The notes beneath the pieces were generated by a model, which was not told the origin of the DNA, searched no databases, and saw only the letters and a program-made list of their open reading frames with translations. From Streptomyces sp. NBC_01306 (GTDB lineage: Bacteria; Actinomycetota; Actinomycetes; Streptomycetales; Streptomycetaceae), in assembly GCF_026340465.1 (NCBI RefSeq), contig NZ_JAPEPC010000001.1, forward strand, positions 4,202,001 through 4,266,000: DNA of 64,000 nucleotides, in the 5' to 3' direction. Shown one piece after another: positions 24,079-32,707 of this stretch. Position 1 is the first letter of the stretch, and each line of letters begins with the position of its first letter. The translations under genes were made by a program, and so were the position numbers.

Positions 24079-24930
24079 ATGACCGACCAGTACGTCCTCA
24101 CACTCTCCTGCCCGGACAAACAGGGCATTGTTCATGCCGTGTCGAGCTACCTGTTCATCACGGGGTGCAACATCGAGGACAGCCAGCAGTTCGGGGACCG
24201 GGACACCGGCCTCTTCTTCATGCGGGTGCACTTCGCAGCCGAGCAGCCGGTGTCCCTGGAGAAGCTGCGCGCGAGCTTCGCCGCCGTCGGTGACGCCTTC
24301 GACATGGACTGGCAGCTGCACCGCGCCGAGGACCGGATGCGGATCGTCCTGATGGTCAGCAAGTTCGGCCACTGCCTGAACGACCTGCTCTTCCGGTCCC
24401 GTACGGGCGCGCTCCCCGTCGAGATCGCCGCCGTGGTCTCCAACCACCCGGACTTCGCCGAACTGGCCGGGTCGTACGGCATCCCCTTCCACCACATCCC
24501 GGTGACCAAGGACAACAAGGCGGCGGCCGAGGCCGAACTGCTCGACCTGGTCCGCAGGGAGAACGTCGAGCTGGTGGTGCTCGCCCGCTATATGCAGGTC
24601 ATCTCCGACGACCTCTGCAAGGCGCTGAACGGCCGGATCATCAACATCCACCACTCCTTCCTGCCGAGCTTCAAGGGCGCGAAGCCGTACCACCAGGCGC
24701 ACGCACGGGGCGTGAAGGTGATCGGGGCGACGGCGCACTATGTGACGGCCGACCTCGACGAGGGCCCGATCATCGAGCAGGAGGTCGAGCGGGTGGGCCA
24801 CGAGGTCACCCCCGACCAGCTGGTCGCGATCGGGCGCGACGTGGAGTGCCAGGCGCTCGCCCGGGCGGTGAAGTGGCATGCGGAGCACCGGATCCTGCTG
24901 AACGGGCGCCGCACGGTGGTGTTCACGTAG
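24079..24930 (+). CDS. purU: Formyltetrahydrofolate deformylase
   Basis: PurU hydrolyses 10-formyl-THF to formate and THF, balancing one-carbon pools. The 283-residue length is standard. An N-terminal ACT domain (about 1-80, LTLSCPDKQGIVHAVSSYL) is followed by a formyltransferase domain with NIHHSFLPSFKGAKPYHQA (near 190-208) and TADLDEGPIIEQEVERV carrying the catalytic Asp. Start is ATG 24079. The next gene converges 17 bases after its stop. Confidence 0.93.
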   Translation: MTDQYVLTLSCPDKQGIVHAVSSYLFITGCNIEDSQQFGDRDTGLFFMRVHFAAEQPVSLEKLRASFAAVGDAFDMDWQLHRAEDRMRIVLMVSKFGHCLNDLLFRSRTGALPVEIAAVVSNHPDFAELAGSYGIPFHHIPVTKDNKAAAEAELLDLVRRENVELVVLARYMQVISDDLCKALNGRIINIHHSFLPSFKGAKPYHQAHARGVKVIGATAHYVTADLDEGPIIEQEVERVGHEVTPDQLVAIGRDVECQALARAVKWHAEHRILLNGRRTVVFT

Positions 24931-24946
24931 GCGCTCGGGAGCGCCG

Positions 24947-26170
24947 TTACATCCGGCTGAGCGACGCCGCGGCGAACAGCACGTCCCGGATCGCCTCGCG
25001 GTCGCCCTCCTGTCCGGCGACCGCCTCCTCCGGCTCCACGTGCCCCGCCGCCAGCTGGCAGAACTCCACGCCGTCCAGGGCGACATGTGCCACCGTGTGG
25101 TCCGGTGAGCCCTGCACGGCCGGCGAGTCCAGTGAGATGTACCAGTCGCCGCCGCCCGCGCCCTCGATCTCCAGCCGCAGCGAACGGCCCGGCGGGCCTT
25201 CCGGCACCGGTCCGCGGGCCGTGCTCGCCAGTCCGGAGCGGCGGCGGCCCGCCAGCGTGGCGGGCAGCGTCCGGGCCGCCAGGTCGATCATGAGGTGGAG
25301 ATGGGCCGAGGTCGGCGGGTCGTACGGATAGTCCACGGCGTCCGCGATGTCCCCGGCGTGCACCCAGCACTCGAAGGCCCGGTCCAGGAGTGAGTCCCGC
25401 AGCGCCAGGCTGAAATCCCCGTACGGTACGGAGATCTCCGGGACGTCCTGGCCCGCGAAGGAGACCGTACGGATCAGGGTGTGGCTCTGGTCGCGCCACG
25501 GCTCGCGGATCGTACGGCCCGGGGGAGCGGCGAGCGCCCGCCAGTACTGCCGGGTGCGCTCCGTGGGGGAGGACGGCGGCTCGCTGCCCAGGATGCCGTC
25601 CAGCCCGTCATCGAGGCCGAGCGCGGTCGAGACCAGGCCGTCGACGGTCAGCAGATGCCCGATGACGCCGGCGACGGTCGTCCGCTGGGAGGTGGCGTGC
25701 TCCTCCTCGTACCACTTCAGCCGTACCGGGGCGTGCCACTCGGCGTGGCCGAAGTCGTTCAGCAGGGAGTCCAGCCTGGCGGTCTCCGCGTCGTACGGCG
25801 CCGCCCACTCCGGGACCGGGATCCGGGCCGGCCTGCGGCCCAGGCAGCCCTGGAGGACCCGGGACCGCAGCAGCGGGTCCAGGTCGAGGTTCCGCTCGGT
25901 GTGCAGCAGCGCCACGGCGTCCCGCAGCCGCAGCGCCTCGTCCGCACAGGGCGCGCAGTCGGTGAGGTGGTCCTCGACCGCCTCGGTCTCCTCGGGGGAG
26001 CAGGCCGACAGCGCCCAGGCGCCGAGCAGCGACTTCAGGACCTTGTGCGAGAGCTTCACCGGCGGCGCCGGAAGGAAGGCCAGGTCGTCGGCGGCCTCGC
26101 GCGGTCCCGGTATCCGCGCCGGAAAGTCCTCATCGGGGCAGCCGGCCGGCTCCCCGGCGGCCCCCGTCAC
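24947..26170 (-). CDS. Zinc-binding anti-sigma factor fused to a maleylpyruvate-isomerase-type domain
   Basis: The 407-residue protein starts with a ZAS-type anti-sigma segment: HLTDCAPC at about 68-75 is the H-x3-C-x2-C zinc motif that senses thiol stress in many actinobacteria. A DinB/MDMPI (mycothiol-dependent maleylpyruvate isomerase N-terminal) domain follows (about 130-290, TTVAGVIGHLLTVDGLVSTALG; CWVHAGDIADAVDYPYDPPT), with a C-terminal SCP2-like domain. Its ATG overlaps the stop of the sigma gene by 4 bases, so both are translated together and probably form a regulator pair. There is no membrane helix, so this is a soluble anti-sigma factor. Confidence 0.87.
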   Translation of the reverse strand: MTGAAGEPAGCPDEDFPARIPGPREAADDLAFLPAPPVKLSHKVLKSLLGAWALSACSPEETEAVEDHLTDCAPCADEALRLRDAVALLHTERNLDLDPLLRSRVLQGCLGRRPARIPVPEWAAPYDAETARLDSLLNDFGHAEWHAPVRLKWYEEEHATSQRTTVAGVIGHLLTVDGLVSTALGLDDGLDGILGSEPPSSPTERTRQYWRALAAPPGRTIREPWRDQSHTLIRTVSFAGQDVPEISVPYGDFSLALRDSLLDRAFECWVHAGDIADAVDYPYDPPTSAHLHLMIDLAARTLPATLAGRRRSGLASTARGPVPEGPPGRSLRLEIEGAGGGDWYISLDSPAVQGSPDHTVAHVALDGVEFCQLAAGHVEPEEAVAGQEGDREAIRDVLFAAASLSRM

Positions 26171-26757
26171 AGGGCACGGCCGTATCCGGGCGGAGAGGCC
26201 CCTTCGGCGGGCCGGGTGTTGGCCGTGGAGAGCAGCTGGAGCCCGAGCCGGAGCCGCCGCCGGGCCTCGTCCTCGGTGACTCCGAGGTCGGCCGCGGTCT
26301 GCCGGTAGTCCCTGCGCTGGAAGTACGCGAGCTCCAGCGCGGCGCGCAGCGGTGCGGGCATGGAGGTCACGATGTAGTCGGCGCGGGCCGCCGCTGATGC
26401 CTTGCGCACCTTCTGCTCCAGCTCTTCCGTCTCCTCCGTGGTGGATTCACCCCGGGCGGCGAGGGACGCCGTCTCGGCCTGGCGCAGCCGCTTGACGGCC
26501 TGGCGGTGGGCGAGTGTGGCCACCCAGGACCGCATGGAACCGTGCTTCGGCTCGTACTCCTCCGGGTTCTCCCAGACGTGCACGAAGACCTCACGGGTGA
26601 TGCGGTCGGCCGCGTCGTCGTCGTCCAGCACCCGGTGGGCCAGGCTGTGCACGAGGGAGGCGAACCGGTCGTACAGCTCGCCGAGCGCGGCTGCCTCACC
26701 CCGCGCGAGCCGCTGCTGCATCCTGCGGTCCCAGCGGGGTGGCGCGTCCTTCGGCAT
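26167..26757 (-). CDS. ECF-type RNA polymerase sigma factor
   Basis: The 196-residue protein has sigma region 2 (about 25-95: LGELYDRFASLVHSLAHRVL, ADRITREVFVHVWENPEEY, GSMRSWVATLAHRQAVKRLR) and region 4 (about 135-185: LRAALELAYFQRRDYRQTAADLGVTEDEARRRLRLGL). It would direct RNA polymerase to stress or thiol-responsive promoters. The frame continues upstream, but ATG 26757 with GGGGGA ahead is preferred. It is first in an operon with the zinc anti-sigma fusion. Confidence 0.9.
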   Translation of the reverse strand: MPKDAPPRWDRRMQQRLARGEAAALGELYDRFASLVHSLAHRVLDDDDAADRITREVFVHVWENPEEYEPKHGSMRSWVATLAHRQAVKRLRQAETASLAARGESTTEETEELEQKVRKASAAARADYIVTSMPAPLRAALELAYFQRRDYRQTAADLGVTEDEARRRLRLGLQLLSTANTRPAEGASPPGYGRAL

Positions 26758-27103
26758 GAGTCCCCCAAACATCTGCCCCTCGTACCTTTCGACAGTAACC
26801 GCAGGGCCTGCCGAGTGCGCCTGTTTGCACCAAGTGCGGTCGCGGAGGGGGTGGGGGTGGTAGAGCGGTGCCAGGTCCGGCGCTCGGTTCGGCGCCTGGT
26901 CCGGCGCTCGGTTCGGCACTTGGCTTCACGCTGCTGATCCGGCCCCGATGTGATCTCTGATCTGATCTTTTCTGTGCGAAATCGTCCGGGTGTTTATGGT
27001 GGGGACGGTGTTTCATGAGGGATCGCTGGGGCAGCCGCCCGTGTGGAACGCAAACTTCCGGATCTTCCGGACCGGCAGACCGACAGCGGAGAGGTCCAGT
27101 CCC
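26758..27103. other. Divergent spacer with 24-bp tandem repeat
   Basis: Between the sigma gene and the divergent STAS gene lie 346 bases without a gene. A 24-bp unit (GGTCCGGCGCTCGGTTCGGC core) is repeated at 26874-26897 and 26898-26921. The part 26940-27010 is AT-richer, with repeated TGATCT (26950-26970) and GTTTATGGTGGGGACGGTGT near 26991. It probably holds both promoters. GTTT-type -35 elements recall stress-sigma promoters, but I see no exact match. Confidence 0.45.
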
Positions 27104-27499
27104 GTGATGCTGAACGTGATCGAAGCCGAACGCGGTGCATGGCTCGTCTTGCGCATATCGGGCGAAATGGACCTGGTGAGTTCCCCCGAGGTCCGGCAGC
27201 GGGTCCATGACGCGGTGGCTGTCGGCTGTCACGACGTGGTGCTCGACCTGTCGGACGTGGTGTTCTGCGATTCGAGCGGAGTCGGCGTCCTGATCGCGGC
27301 CCGCAGACTGATGCGCTCCTGCCAGGGCCGGCTGCGGCTGATCCTGCCGGGCAGCGGCGGAGTGGACGGCATGTCGGGCCAGGGCGGCGCCGCACACGTG
27401 AACAAGGTGCTGGCAGCGCTGGGCGTCCGGCGGCTCTTCGAGGTGTACGCGGACGTGTACGACGCCACGGCGGACGACGCGCAGCCGATCTCGGCCTAG
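27104..27499 (+). CDS. STAS-domain anti-anti-sigma factor
   Basis: The 131-residue protein is a SpoIIAA/RsbV-type anti-sigma antagonist. It shows LRISGEMDLVSSPEVRQRV and the phosphorylation loop VVFCDSSGVGVLIAARR, where the Ser after Asp is the usual kinase target. It would release a sigma factor by binding an anti-sigma kinase, possibly one such as the HATPase encoded at 31842. The start is GTG 27104 with GAGAGG nine bases upstream; ATG 27107 is the alternative. Confidence 0.88.
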   Translation: MMLNVIEAERGAWLVLRISGEMDLVSSPEVRQRVHDAVAVGCHDVVLDLSDVVFCDSSGVGVLIAARRLMRSCQGRLRLILPGSGGVDGMSGQGGAAHVNKVLAALGVRRLFEVYADVYDATADDAQPISA

Positions 27500-27565
27500 G
27501 TCCTGTCCGGCCGTGACGCGGCAGCCACCGCCGCGCCCCGACGGTCACGACCGTCGCCGAGCCCC

Positions 27566-29095
27566 TCAGCCGTACAACTCCCGCAGCTTGTACTTGAGTA
27601 CCTTCCGCAGCGCGTCGTTGCGCGGCAGGGCGTCCACCACCTCCAGCTGTTCCGGCAGCTTGTGTACGGAGAGGCCCTCGCCGCGCAGGAACGCCGACAT
27701 GGCGGCCGGCGTGAGGTCGTCGGTGCCGGGCCGCCGCTCGATCACCGCGCACACCCGCTCGCCGCGCTCCTGGTCCGGGAGGCCGATGACCGCGGCGTCG
27801 GCGACCGCCGGATGCTGGTGCAGCAGGTCCTCGATCTCCTTGGCCGAAATGTTCTCGCCCTTGCGGATGATGATGTCCTTCATCCGCCCGGTCAGCACCA
27901 GATGGCCGGTCTCCCTGAGGTGGCCGACATCGCCGGTGACCAGGAAGCCCTCGGCGTCGAAGACGCCCGCCGCCTGGCCCGGGTCCGCGTACCCCTGGCA
28001 GACCGCCTCGCCGCGCAGCCGCACCTCGCCGTCGACCCCCGCGGGCACCGGCTTGCCCTCCGGGTCCACGATGCGGATCTCCATCCCGGCCGGTGGACGG
28101 CCCTCCGTGGTGGCGAGGTTCTCGGCCGTATCGTCGGGGGCGCCCATGGTGATCATGGGGACTTCGGTCATCCCGTAGCCGTGGGTGAGCTGGACGCCCA
28201 TCTCCCGTACCACCGCGTGGTAGATCTCCGGCGGCTTCGGCGCACCGCCGCCGGCCAGCAGCCGCAGGGTGGGGACCAGCCGCTGTCCCGGCGCCTTGCG
28301 CTGCTCGGTGAGGAACATCGAGTAGAACGCGGTGGAGCCGCCCGCGACCGTCACCCCGTGCCTGCGGTACTCGGGCAGCGCCGTGTCCATCGCGAAGTGC
28401 TCGAACAGCACGGCCGGGAAGCCGTACAGGAGCAGCATCACCGTGTAGTCCGGGCCGCCGATGTGCGCGAAGGGGAAGGCCATCGAGCCGACATCGTCCG
28501 CCGTGAGGTGCAGGGCGTGGGCCAGGCAGGAGCCGCCCGCGATCAGTGAACGGTCGGTGTGCAGCACGCCCTTGGGGTCGGACGTGGTGCCGGACGTCCA
28601 GTAGATCCAGCGGACCGCCGTGCCGTCGGCGGGCGGCGGCGGGAGTACGGCGGGATCGCCGTCCGGGAGCGTTCCGTACGCCTCGAACACGCCCCGGGCG
28701 CCCAGCCGTTCGGCCATGGCGGTGTGGTCATGACCGCGCCAGGTGCCCGGTACGGCGAAGAAGTCCGCCCGGGACTCGCGCAGCGCGAAGCCGACCTCGC
28801 GGTCCCGGTAGAACGGGATCACCGGCGACTGGACGGCGCCGAGCCTGGCCAGGGCGAACGAGAGCAGCACCGTCTCGATCCGGGTCGGCAGCTGCCAGGC
28901 GACCACGCTGCCCGGCCGCACCCCCATCCCGTACAGACCGGCGGCGACGCGCTCGGCGCCGTCCCGCAGCTCTCCGAAGGTCAGGGTGCGGTCGCCCTGG
29001 AGCAGCACGGGCCGGTCCGGGGTCAGTCCGGCGCGGCGGTCGACCAGCTCCCACAGCGTGCGGGATGCGCCCAGTGCGTGTGCGGTCTCGTCCAT
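27566..29095 (-). CDS. AMP-forming acyl-CoA synthetase
   Basis: The 509-residue enzyme activates a carboxylate to its CoA ester through an acyl-AMP. The P-loop is YWTSGTTSDPKGVLH (about 170-184). Later come HGYGMTEVPM, GEAVCQGYAD, VTGDVGHL, the hinge GRMKDIIIRKGENISAKE, and the C-terminal catalytic Lys in RKVLKYKL. All motifs are intact. It resembles FadD-like and cyclohexanecarboxylate-CoA ligases. A CTGACGG-type palindrome lies 60 bp before ATG 29095, placing it in the CoA-catabolic regulon of this window. It is divergent from the acyl-CoA dehydrogenase pair, so these probably act in sequence. Confidence 0.9.
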   Translation of the reverse strand: MDETAHALGASRTLWELVDRRAGLTPDRPVLLQGDRTLTFGELRDGAERVAAGLYGMGVRPGSVVAWQLPTRIETVLLSFALARLGAVQSPVIPFYRDREVGFALRESRADFFAVPGTWRGHDHTAMAERLGARGVFEAYGTLPDGDPAVLPPPPADGTAVRWIYWTSGTTSDPKGVLHTDRSLIAGGSCLAHALHLTADDVGSMAFPFAHIGGPDYTVMLLLYGFPAVLFEHFAMDTALPEYRRHGVTVAGGSTAFYSMFLTEQRKAPGQRLVPTLRLLAGGGAPKPPEIYHAVVREMGVQLTHGYGMTEVPMITMGAPDDTAENLATTEGRPPAGMEIRIVDPEGKPVPAGVDGEVRLRGEAVCQGYADPGQAAGVFDAEGFLVTGDVGHLRETGHLVLTGRMKDIIIRKGENISAKEIEDLLHQHPAVADAAVIGLPDQERGERVCAVIERRPGTDDLTPAAMSAFLRGEGLSVHKLPEQLEVVDALPRNDALRKVLKYKLRELYG

Positions 29096-29154
29096 GCCCC
29101 GAACTCCCTCATGCTCACGAGTGAGCTGTAGTCGGCGGGTGGTGGCTGACGTAC

Positions 29155-29169
29155 CTGACGGTTAGTCAG
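29155..29169. promoter_or_regulatory. Shared palindromic operator, copy 1
   Basis: CTGACGGTTAGTCAG, an imperfect palindrome of the CTGA-N7-TCAG type, lies 60 bp upstream of the acyl-CoA synthetase start. It matches six other sites in the window and has the size of a TetR-family operator. Confidence 0.65.
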
Positions 29170-29232
29170 ATCGTGTCGAGAGCGTAGAGCCCAGCGCCTT
29201 GTCGGTCCAGAGGGTCGGGGCTAGCCTGGATT

Positions 29233-29247
29233 CTGACGGCCCATCAG
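29233..29247. promoter_or_regulatory. Shared palindromic operator, copy 2
   Basis: CTGACGGCCCATCAG lies 64 bp before the start of the acyl-CoA dehydrogenase gene at 29311. With copy 1, each arm of this divergent promoter region has its own site. Confidence 0.65.
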
Positions 29248-29310
29248 ATGTGCGTCGGATGCCTGTTCTGCCGGACATCGGGCCACCGGACAGCCGGAAG
29301 GGACACCCTG

Positions 29311-30516
29311 ATGGACCTCAGGTACACGGAGGACGAGGAGGTCTTCCGCGGGCAGCTGAAGGAGTGGCTCGCGAAGGCCCTCCCGGCGCTGCCGCCCGCG
29401 CCGGACCCGCTGGACTGGCCGGGACGGCGCGCGTACGACACCGCGTGGCAGCGGATGCTGTACGAGGCCGGGTACGCGGGGCTGCACTGGCCGGCCGACG
29501 CGGGCGGGCGCGGCGCCACCCCCACCCAGCACCTGATCTTCCTGGAGGAGACGGAGCGGGCCGGGGCACCGTACGTCGGGGCGAACTTCGTCGGGCTGCT
29601 GCACGCGGGCCCGACCATCGCGGCCGAGGGGACGGCGGAGCAGCGGGCGCGCTGGCTGCCGCCGGTGCTGCGCGGGGACGAGATCTGGTGCCAGGGGTTC
29701 AGCGAGCCCGGCGCCGGTTCGGACCTGGCGTCGCTGCGGACCAGGGCGGTACGGGACGGCGATCACTATGTGGTCAGCGGATCCAAGATCTGGACCTCGC
29801 ACGCCGAGGTCGCCGACTGGTGCGAGCTGCTCGTCCGTACGGAACCGGTCAGCGACACGGTGCCCAAACACCGCGGGATCACCTGGCTCGCGATGCGGAT
29901 GGACGCCCCGGGTGTGACCGTACGGCCGCTGCGGACGCTCGCCGGGTCCACCGAGTTCGCCGAGATGTTCCTCGACGACGTGCGGATCCCGGTCACCGAC
30001 CGGGTCGGCGCCGAGAACGACGGCTGGCGCGTCACGATGGTCACCCTCTCCTTCGAGCGCGGCACCGCCTTCGTCGGCGAGGTCGTCGCCTGCCGCCGCA
30101 CCCTGGGCGAACTGGCCCGTACGGCACGGGACAACGGCCGCTGGGACGCCGACCCGGCGCTGCGCCGCAGACTGGGCCGGCTCGGCGCCGAGTTCGCCGC
30201 GCTGTGGCGGCTCACCCAGTGGAACGTGAGCGAGTCGCAGGGCGGGAGCAGCGGGGACAGCGGGAGCGGCGGAGGCGGGGGCGGTTTCGGGGTGCCGGGG
30301 ATCGGCGGCTCGGTCTTCAAGCTCCGCTACTCGCAGGCCCGTCAGGAGCTGTACGAGACGGCCGCCGATGTGCTGGGCCCCGACGCCCTCGACCTCGCGC
30401 ACCCCTGGAACCAGGACCGGCTGTCCTCGCTCTCGTACACGATCGCCGCGGGCACCTCGCAGATTCAGCAGAACATCGTCGCCGAGCGGATCCTCGGCCT
30501 CCCCAAGGAGCGCTGA
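29311..30516 (+). CDS. Acyl-CoA dehydrogenase (long subunit of a probable heteromeric pair)
   Basis: The 401-residue flavoenzyme oxidises acyl-CoA to enoyl-CoA. Typical blocks are WCQGFSEPGAGSDLASLRTRAV, SGSKIWTSHAEVADWCELLVRT, LAGSTEFAEMFLDDVRIP and the C-terminal SYTIAAGTSQIQQNIVAERILGLPKE. A Gly/Ser-rich insert (about 310-325) is unusual. The next gene, for a much shorter dehydrogenase, starts within its stop codon. Such long/short pairs form alpha2beta2 enzymes in actinobacterial steroid catabolism (FadE-type), which I infer here. The start is ATG 29311 behind GGAAGGG. Confidence 0.9.
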   Translation: MDLRYTEDEEVFRGQLKEWLAKALPALPPAPDPLDWPGRRAYDTAWQRMLYEAGYAGLHWPADAGGRGATPTQHLIFLEETERAGAPYVGANFVGLLHAGPTIAAEGTAEQRARWLPPVLRGDEIWCQGFSEPGAGSDLASLRTRAVRDGDHYVVSGSKIWTSHAEVADWCELLVRTEPVSDTVPKHRGITWLAMRMDAPGVTVRPLRTLAGSTEFAEMFLDDVRIPVTDRVGAENDGWRVTMVTLSFERGTAFVGEVVACRRTLGELARTARDNGRWDADPALRRRLGRLGAEFAALWRLTQWNVSESQGGSSGDSGSGGGGGGFGVPGIGGSVFKLRYSQARQELYETAADVLGPDALDLAHPWNQDRLSSLSYTIAAGTSQIQQNIVAERILGLPKER

Positions 30517-31397
30517 TGGAGTTCCGGCTCACCGATGACCAACTGGCCCTGCGTACCGGCTTCCGCGCCCTGCTGGACGGCCGCTTCGGCCGGGACGAGC
30601 TGCGGGCAGCCGTGGAGCGGCCCGTCATCGACCGCGCCCTGTGGCGGGAGCTGGGCGACGCCGGGCTCTTCTCGCTCCGGCTGCCCGAGGCGGACGGCGG
30701 GGTGGGGCTCGGGCTGCCCGAGGCCGTCCTCGTCTTCGAGGAGGCGGGGCGGGCACTGCTGCCGGGCCCGCTGATCGCCACGCATCTCGCGGCGGGCACG
30801 GTGCCGGGCGCCGACACCGGGCGGACCGTCGTCGCGGCATCGGACGGGGCGCTGGTCGAGTGGCTGGCGGAGGCCGACGAGGTGGTGGGCGAGGCCGGCG
30901 ACGCCCGCCCCGTACGGTCGGTGGACCCGCTGACACCGCTGCACCGGGTGTCCGGCGAACGCGCCGACCGCCCCGCCGCCGCCCTGCTCACGGCGGCTCT
31001 CCAGCTCGGCAGCGCGGCGCGCACCACCGAACTGGCCGTCCAGTACGCGAAGGAGCGGGAGCAGTTCGGCCGGCCGATCGGAGCCTTCCAGGCCGTCAAG
31101 CACCTCTGCGCCCGGATGCTCGTACGGACCGAGCTCGCCAGGGTCGCGGTGTACGCGGCGGCGGTGACAGCCGAGGGAGGGGACGGCGTGAGGGCGCCGG
31201 ATACCGATGTCGCGGGGGCCAAGCTGCTCGCCGACGACGCGGCCGTCCGTAACGCCCGGGACTGTATCCAGGTACACGGCGGCATGGGATTCACCTGGGA
31301 GTCAGATGTTCATCTTCATCTGAAACGGGCCTGGGTGAGGGCCAACCAGTGGATCACCGAGGCCGAGGCCGAAGAGCTGATCGCCGCCGCGCTGTGA
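30516..31397 (+). CDS. Acyl-CoA dehydrogenase (short subunit)
   Basis: At 293 residues this is about 90 shorter than a normal acyl-CoA dehydrogenase; the middle beta-sheet region is reduced to a short segment (about 95-160). The N-terminal helices (LTDDQLALRTGFRALLDGRF) and C-terminal blocks YAKEREQFGRPIGAFQAVKHLCARM and CIQVHGGMGFTWESDVHLHLKRAW are intact. REQFGRPIG and QVHGGMGFTWE contribute FAD contacts and, in steroid-type heteromers, the catalytic site. Its ATG overlaps the upstream TGA by one base (TGATG), indicating coupled translation with its partner. Confidence 0.9.
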   Translation: MEFRLTDDQLALRTGFRALLDGRFGRDELRAAVERPVIDRALWRELGDAGLFSLRLPEADGGVGLGLPEAVLVFEEAGRALLPGPLIATHLAAGTVPGADTGRTVVAASDGALVEWLAEADEVVGEAGDARPVRSVDPLTPLHRVSGERADRPAAALLTAALQLGSAARTTELAVQYAKEREQFGRPIGAFQAVKHLCARMLVRTELARVAVYAAAVTAEGGDGVRAPDTDVAGAKLLADDAAVRNARDCIQVHGGMGFTWESDVHLHLKRAWVRANQWITEAEAEELIAAAL

Positions 31398-31841
31398 GAG
31401 CTGCTGTGCGGCCTGCCGCTGGGGTCACCGGGGTGTCACCGAGCGTTGATACCTGGTTGTGTCCTTCGACAGGGCCGTCACGGGCCGGAGTCGGCGTCGC
31501 GCTCCGGTACGCTCCGTGAGATGCGAATGACCGTGTTGCGCGGATGCCCCGTTGGCACCTCTGAGGTGACAGCGGGCCGGGGAATGCGCGCCGTTCGCAC
31601 CGTACGTGGGTGCGAGAGGCGCCTTCGTTCGACTGTCCGCAGCAGGCGTCGCACAGTATGCACCACGCCTACTCCTTCGCGCTGGAATATGCCTGAAGCG
31701 CTTGTTGCGGTGACTGTACGTCAACCATGCTGTCTCTCAAGGGAATCACGTTCCGTGACCCCTGAGAGGCGCTAGGCGATGTTCCCCCGGTGCTTGGAAA
31801 GCCCTGGGGGGTACCCCCGGCCGGTTCGGATGGTGTGAGCG
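31398..31841. other. Spacer before the HATPase gene
   Basis: This 444-bp spacer has short open frames on both strands (plus 31446-31775, minus 31425-31724) with Arg/Thr-rich products and no ribosome binding site, which I do not call. It includes the 12-bp palindrome GGGGGTACCCCC (31807-31818) 24 bases before the HATPase start. Sequence 31655-31760 is AT-richer and probably holds its promoter. Confidence 0.4.
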
Positions 31842-32438
31842 GTGCAGGTGCTTCAGGTTCAGCTGGAGGTCGGACCCGATCCCGCGGAGGTGGGGCGGGC
31901 CCGCAGATGGGCGCGGTCCAGGCTCGTGGGATCCGGGATAAGGGTTGACGAACCACTCGCCGAGACGCTGATTCTGCTGATCTCGGAACTGGTGACCAAC
32001 GCCGTGGTGCACACCGGGTGTCCGGCGGTGCTGCGGATGCTGTTCGGCCCGTCCGACGACGCCGGCACGGTCCGGGTGGAGGTGGCCGACACCAGCGCCT
32101 GCCCGCCCCGGCCCCGGCACGCGGAGGGCGAGGACACCAACGGCCGTGGTCTCGAACTGGTTGACGGGCTCGCCGACCGTTGGGGCTGGCAGCCCGAGGG
32201 GCACGGCAAGTCCATCTGGTGCGAGGTCGACCGGGGTGCGTGTCCGGCCGATCAGGGCGGGTGCGAGGCCGGACTGGGGGCGTGCGAGGGCGATGCGGGT
32301 GTGCGCGAGACGGACCGGGGCGTGCGCCAGAGGGAACGGGGTGTGCGCGAGATCGCCGGAAGTGCGCCGGAGCGCATGGAGGTTGTTCGCGAGACCGGGG
32401 CATATGACCCCTCGCGCGCCGTCACATTTCGGGTGTAA
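31842..32438 (+). CDS. HATPase-domain regulatory protein (anti-sigma kinase-like)
   Basis: The 198-residue protein has a GHKL ATPase domain of the RsbW/SpoIIAB-like group common in Streptomyces. The N-box is LISELVTNAVVHTG, G1 is VEVADTSACPP, and the G2-like part is GRGLELVDGLADRWGWQPEG. It would bind or phosphorylate STAS or sigma partners. The last 70 residues are a degenerate repeat alternating CE/GA/VRE/RG units, absent from the family core. Start is GTG 31842. Partners are not adjacent. Confidence 0.85.
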   Translation: MQVLQVQLEVGPDPAEVGRARRWARSRLVGSGIRVDEPLAETLILLISELVTNAVVHTGCPAVLRMLFGPSDDAGTVRVEVADTSACPPRPRHAEGEDTNGRGLELVDGLADRWGWQPEGHGKSIWCEVDRGACPADQGGCEAGLGACEGDAGVRETDRGVRQRERGVREIAGSAPERMEVVRETGAYDPSRAVTFRV

Positions 32439-32622
32439 CTCGCAAAGCCCTGCCCTGGTGTTGACGCGGAGTGGTGACCTGATCACTCTTGCAGGAGCGG
32501 TCCACCTGTCGGGGGACGGGACACCGAGGATGCCGGGGGGTGTGGGGGCTCGGATCTCGGTGCGTACGGATCGCGTTCGGCGCCGGCCTCTCTCGGGCAG
32601 GGAGGGGCGGGCGCCCAGGCCG

Positions 32623-32659
32623 TTCCGGGTGGCGGCTGCCGTGACGCCGCCACCCGGAA
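32623..32659. terminator. Perfect 14-bp bidirectional terminator
   Basis: TTCCGGGTGGCGGC (32623-32636) pairs exactly with 32646-32659 around a 9-base loop. It lies between the convergent HATPase and cyclase genes and can end both. AA at one side and TT at the other extend the stem. Confidence 0.75.
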
Positions 32660-32707
32660 CTCAGGCCCTGGCCCGGCGGGGTGGCCGGGCGAGCGCGCGG
32701 GCTCGGT

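Noticed and set aside
31425..31775. Short open frames on both strands before the HATPase gene
   Set aside because: No ribosome binding site, no recognisable domain, Arg-rich composition; more likely promoter region.
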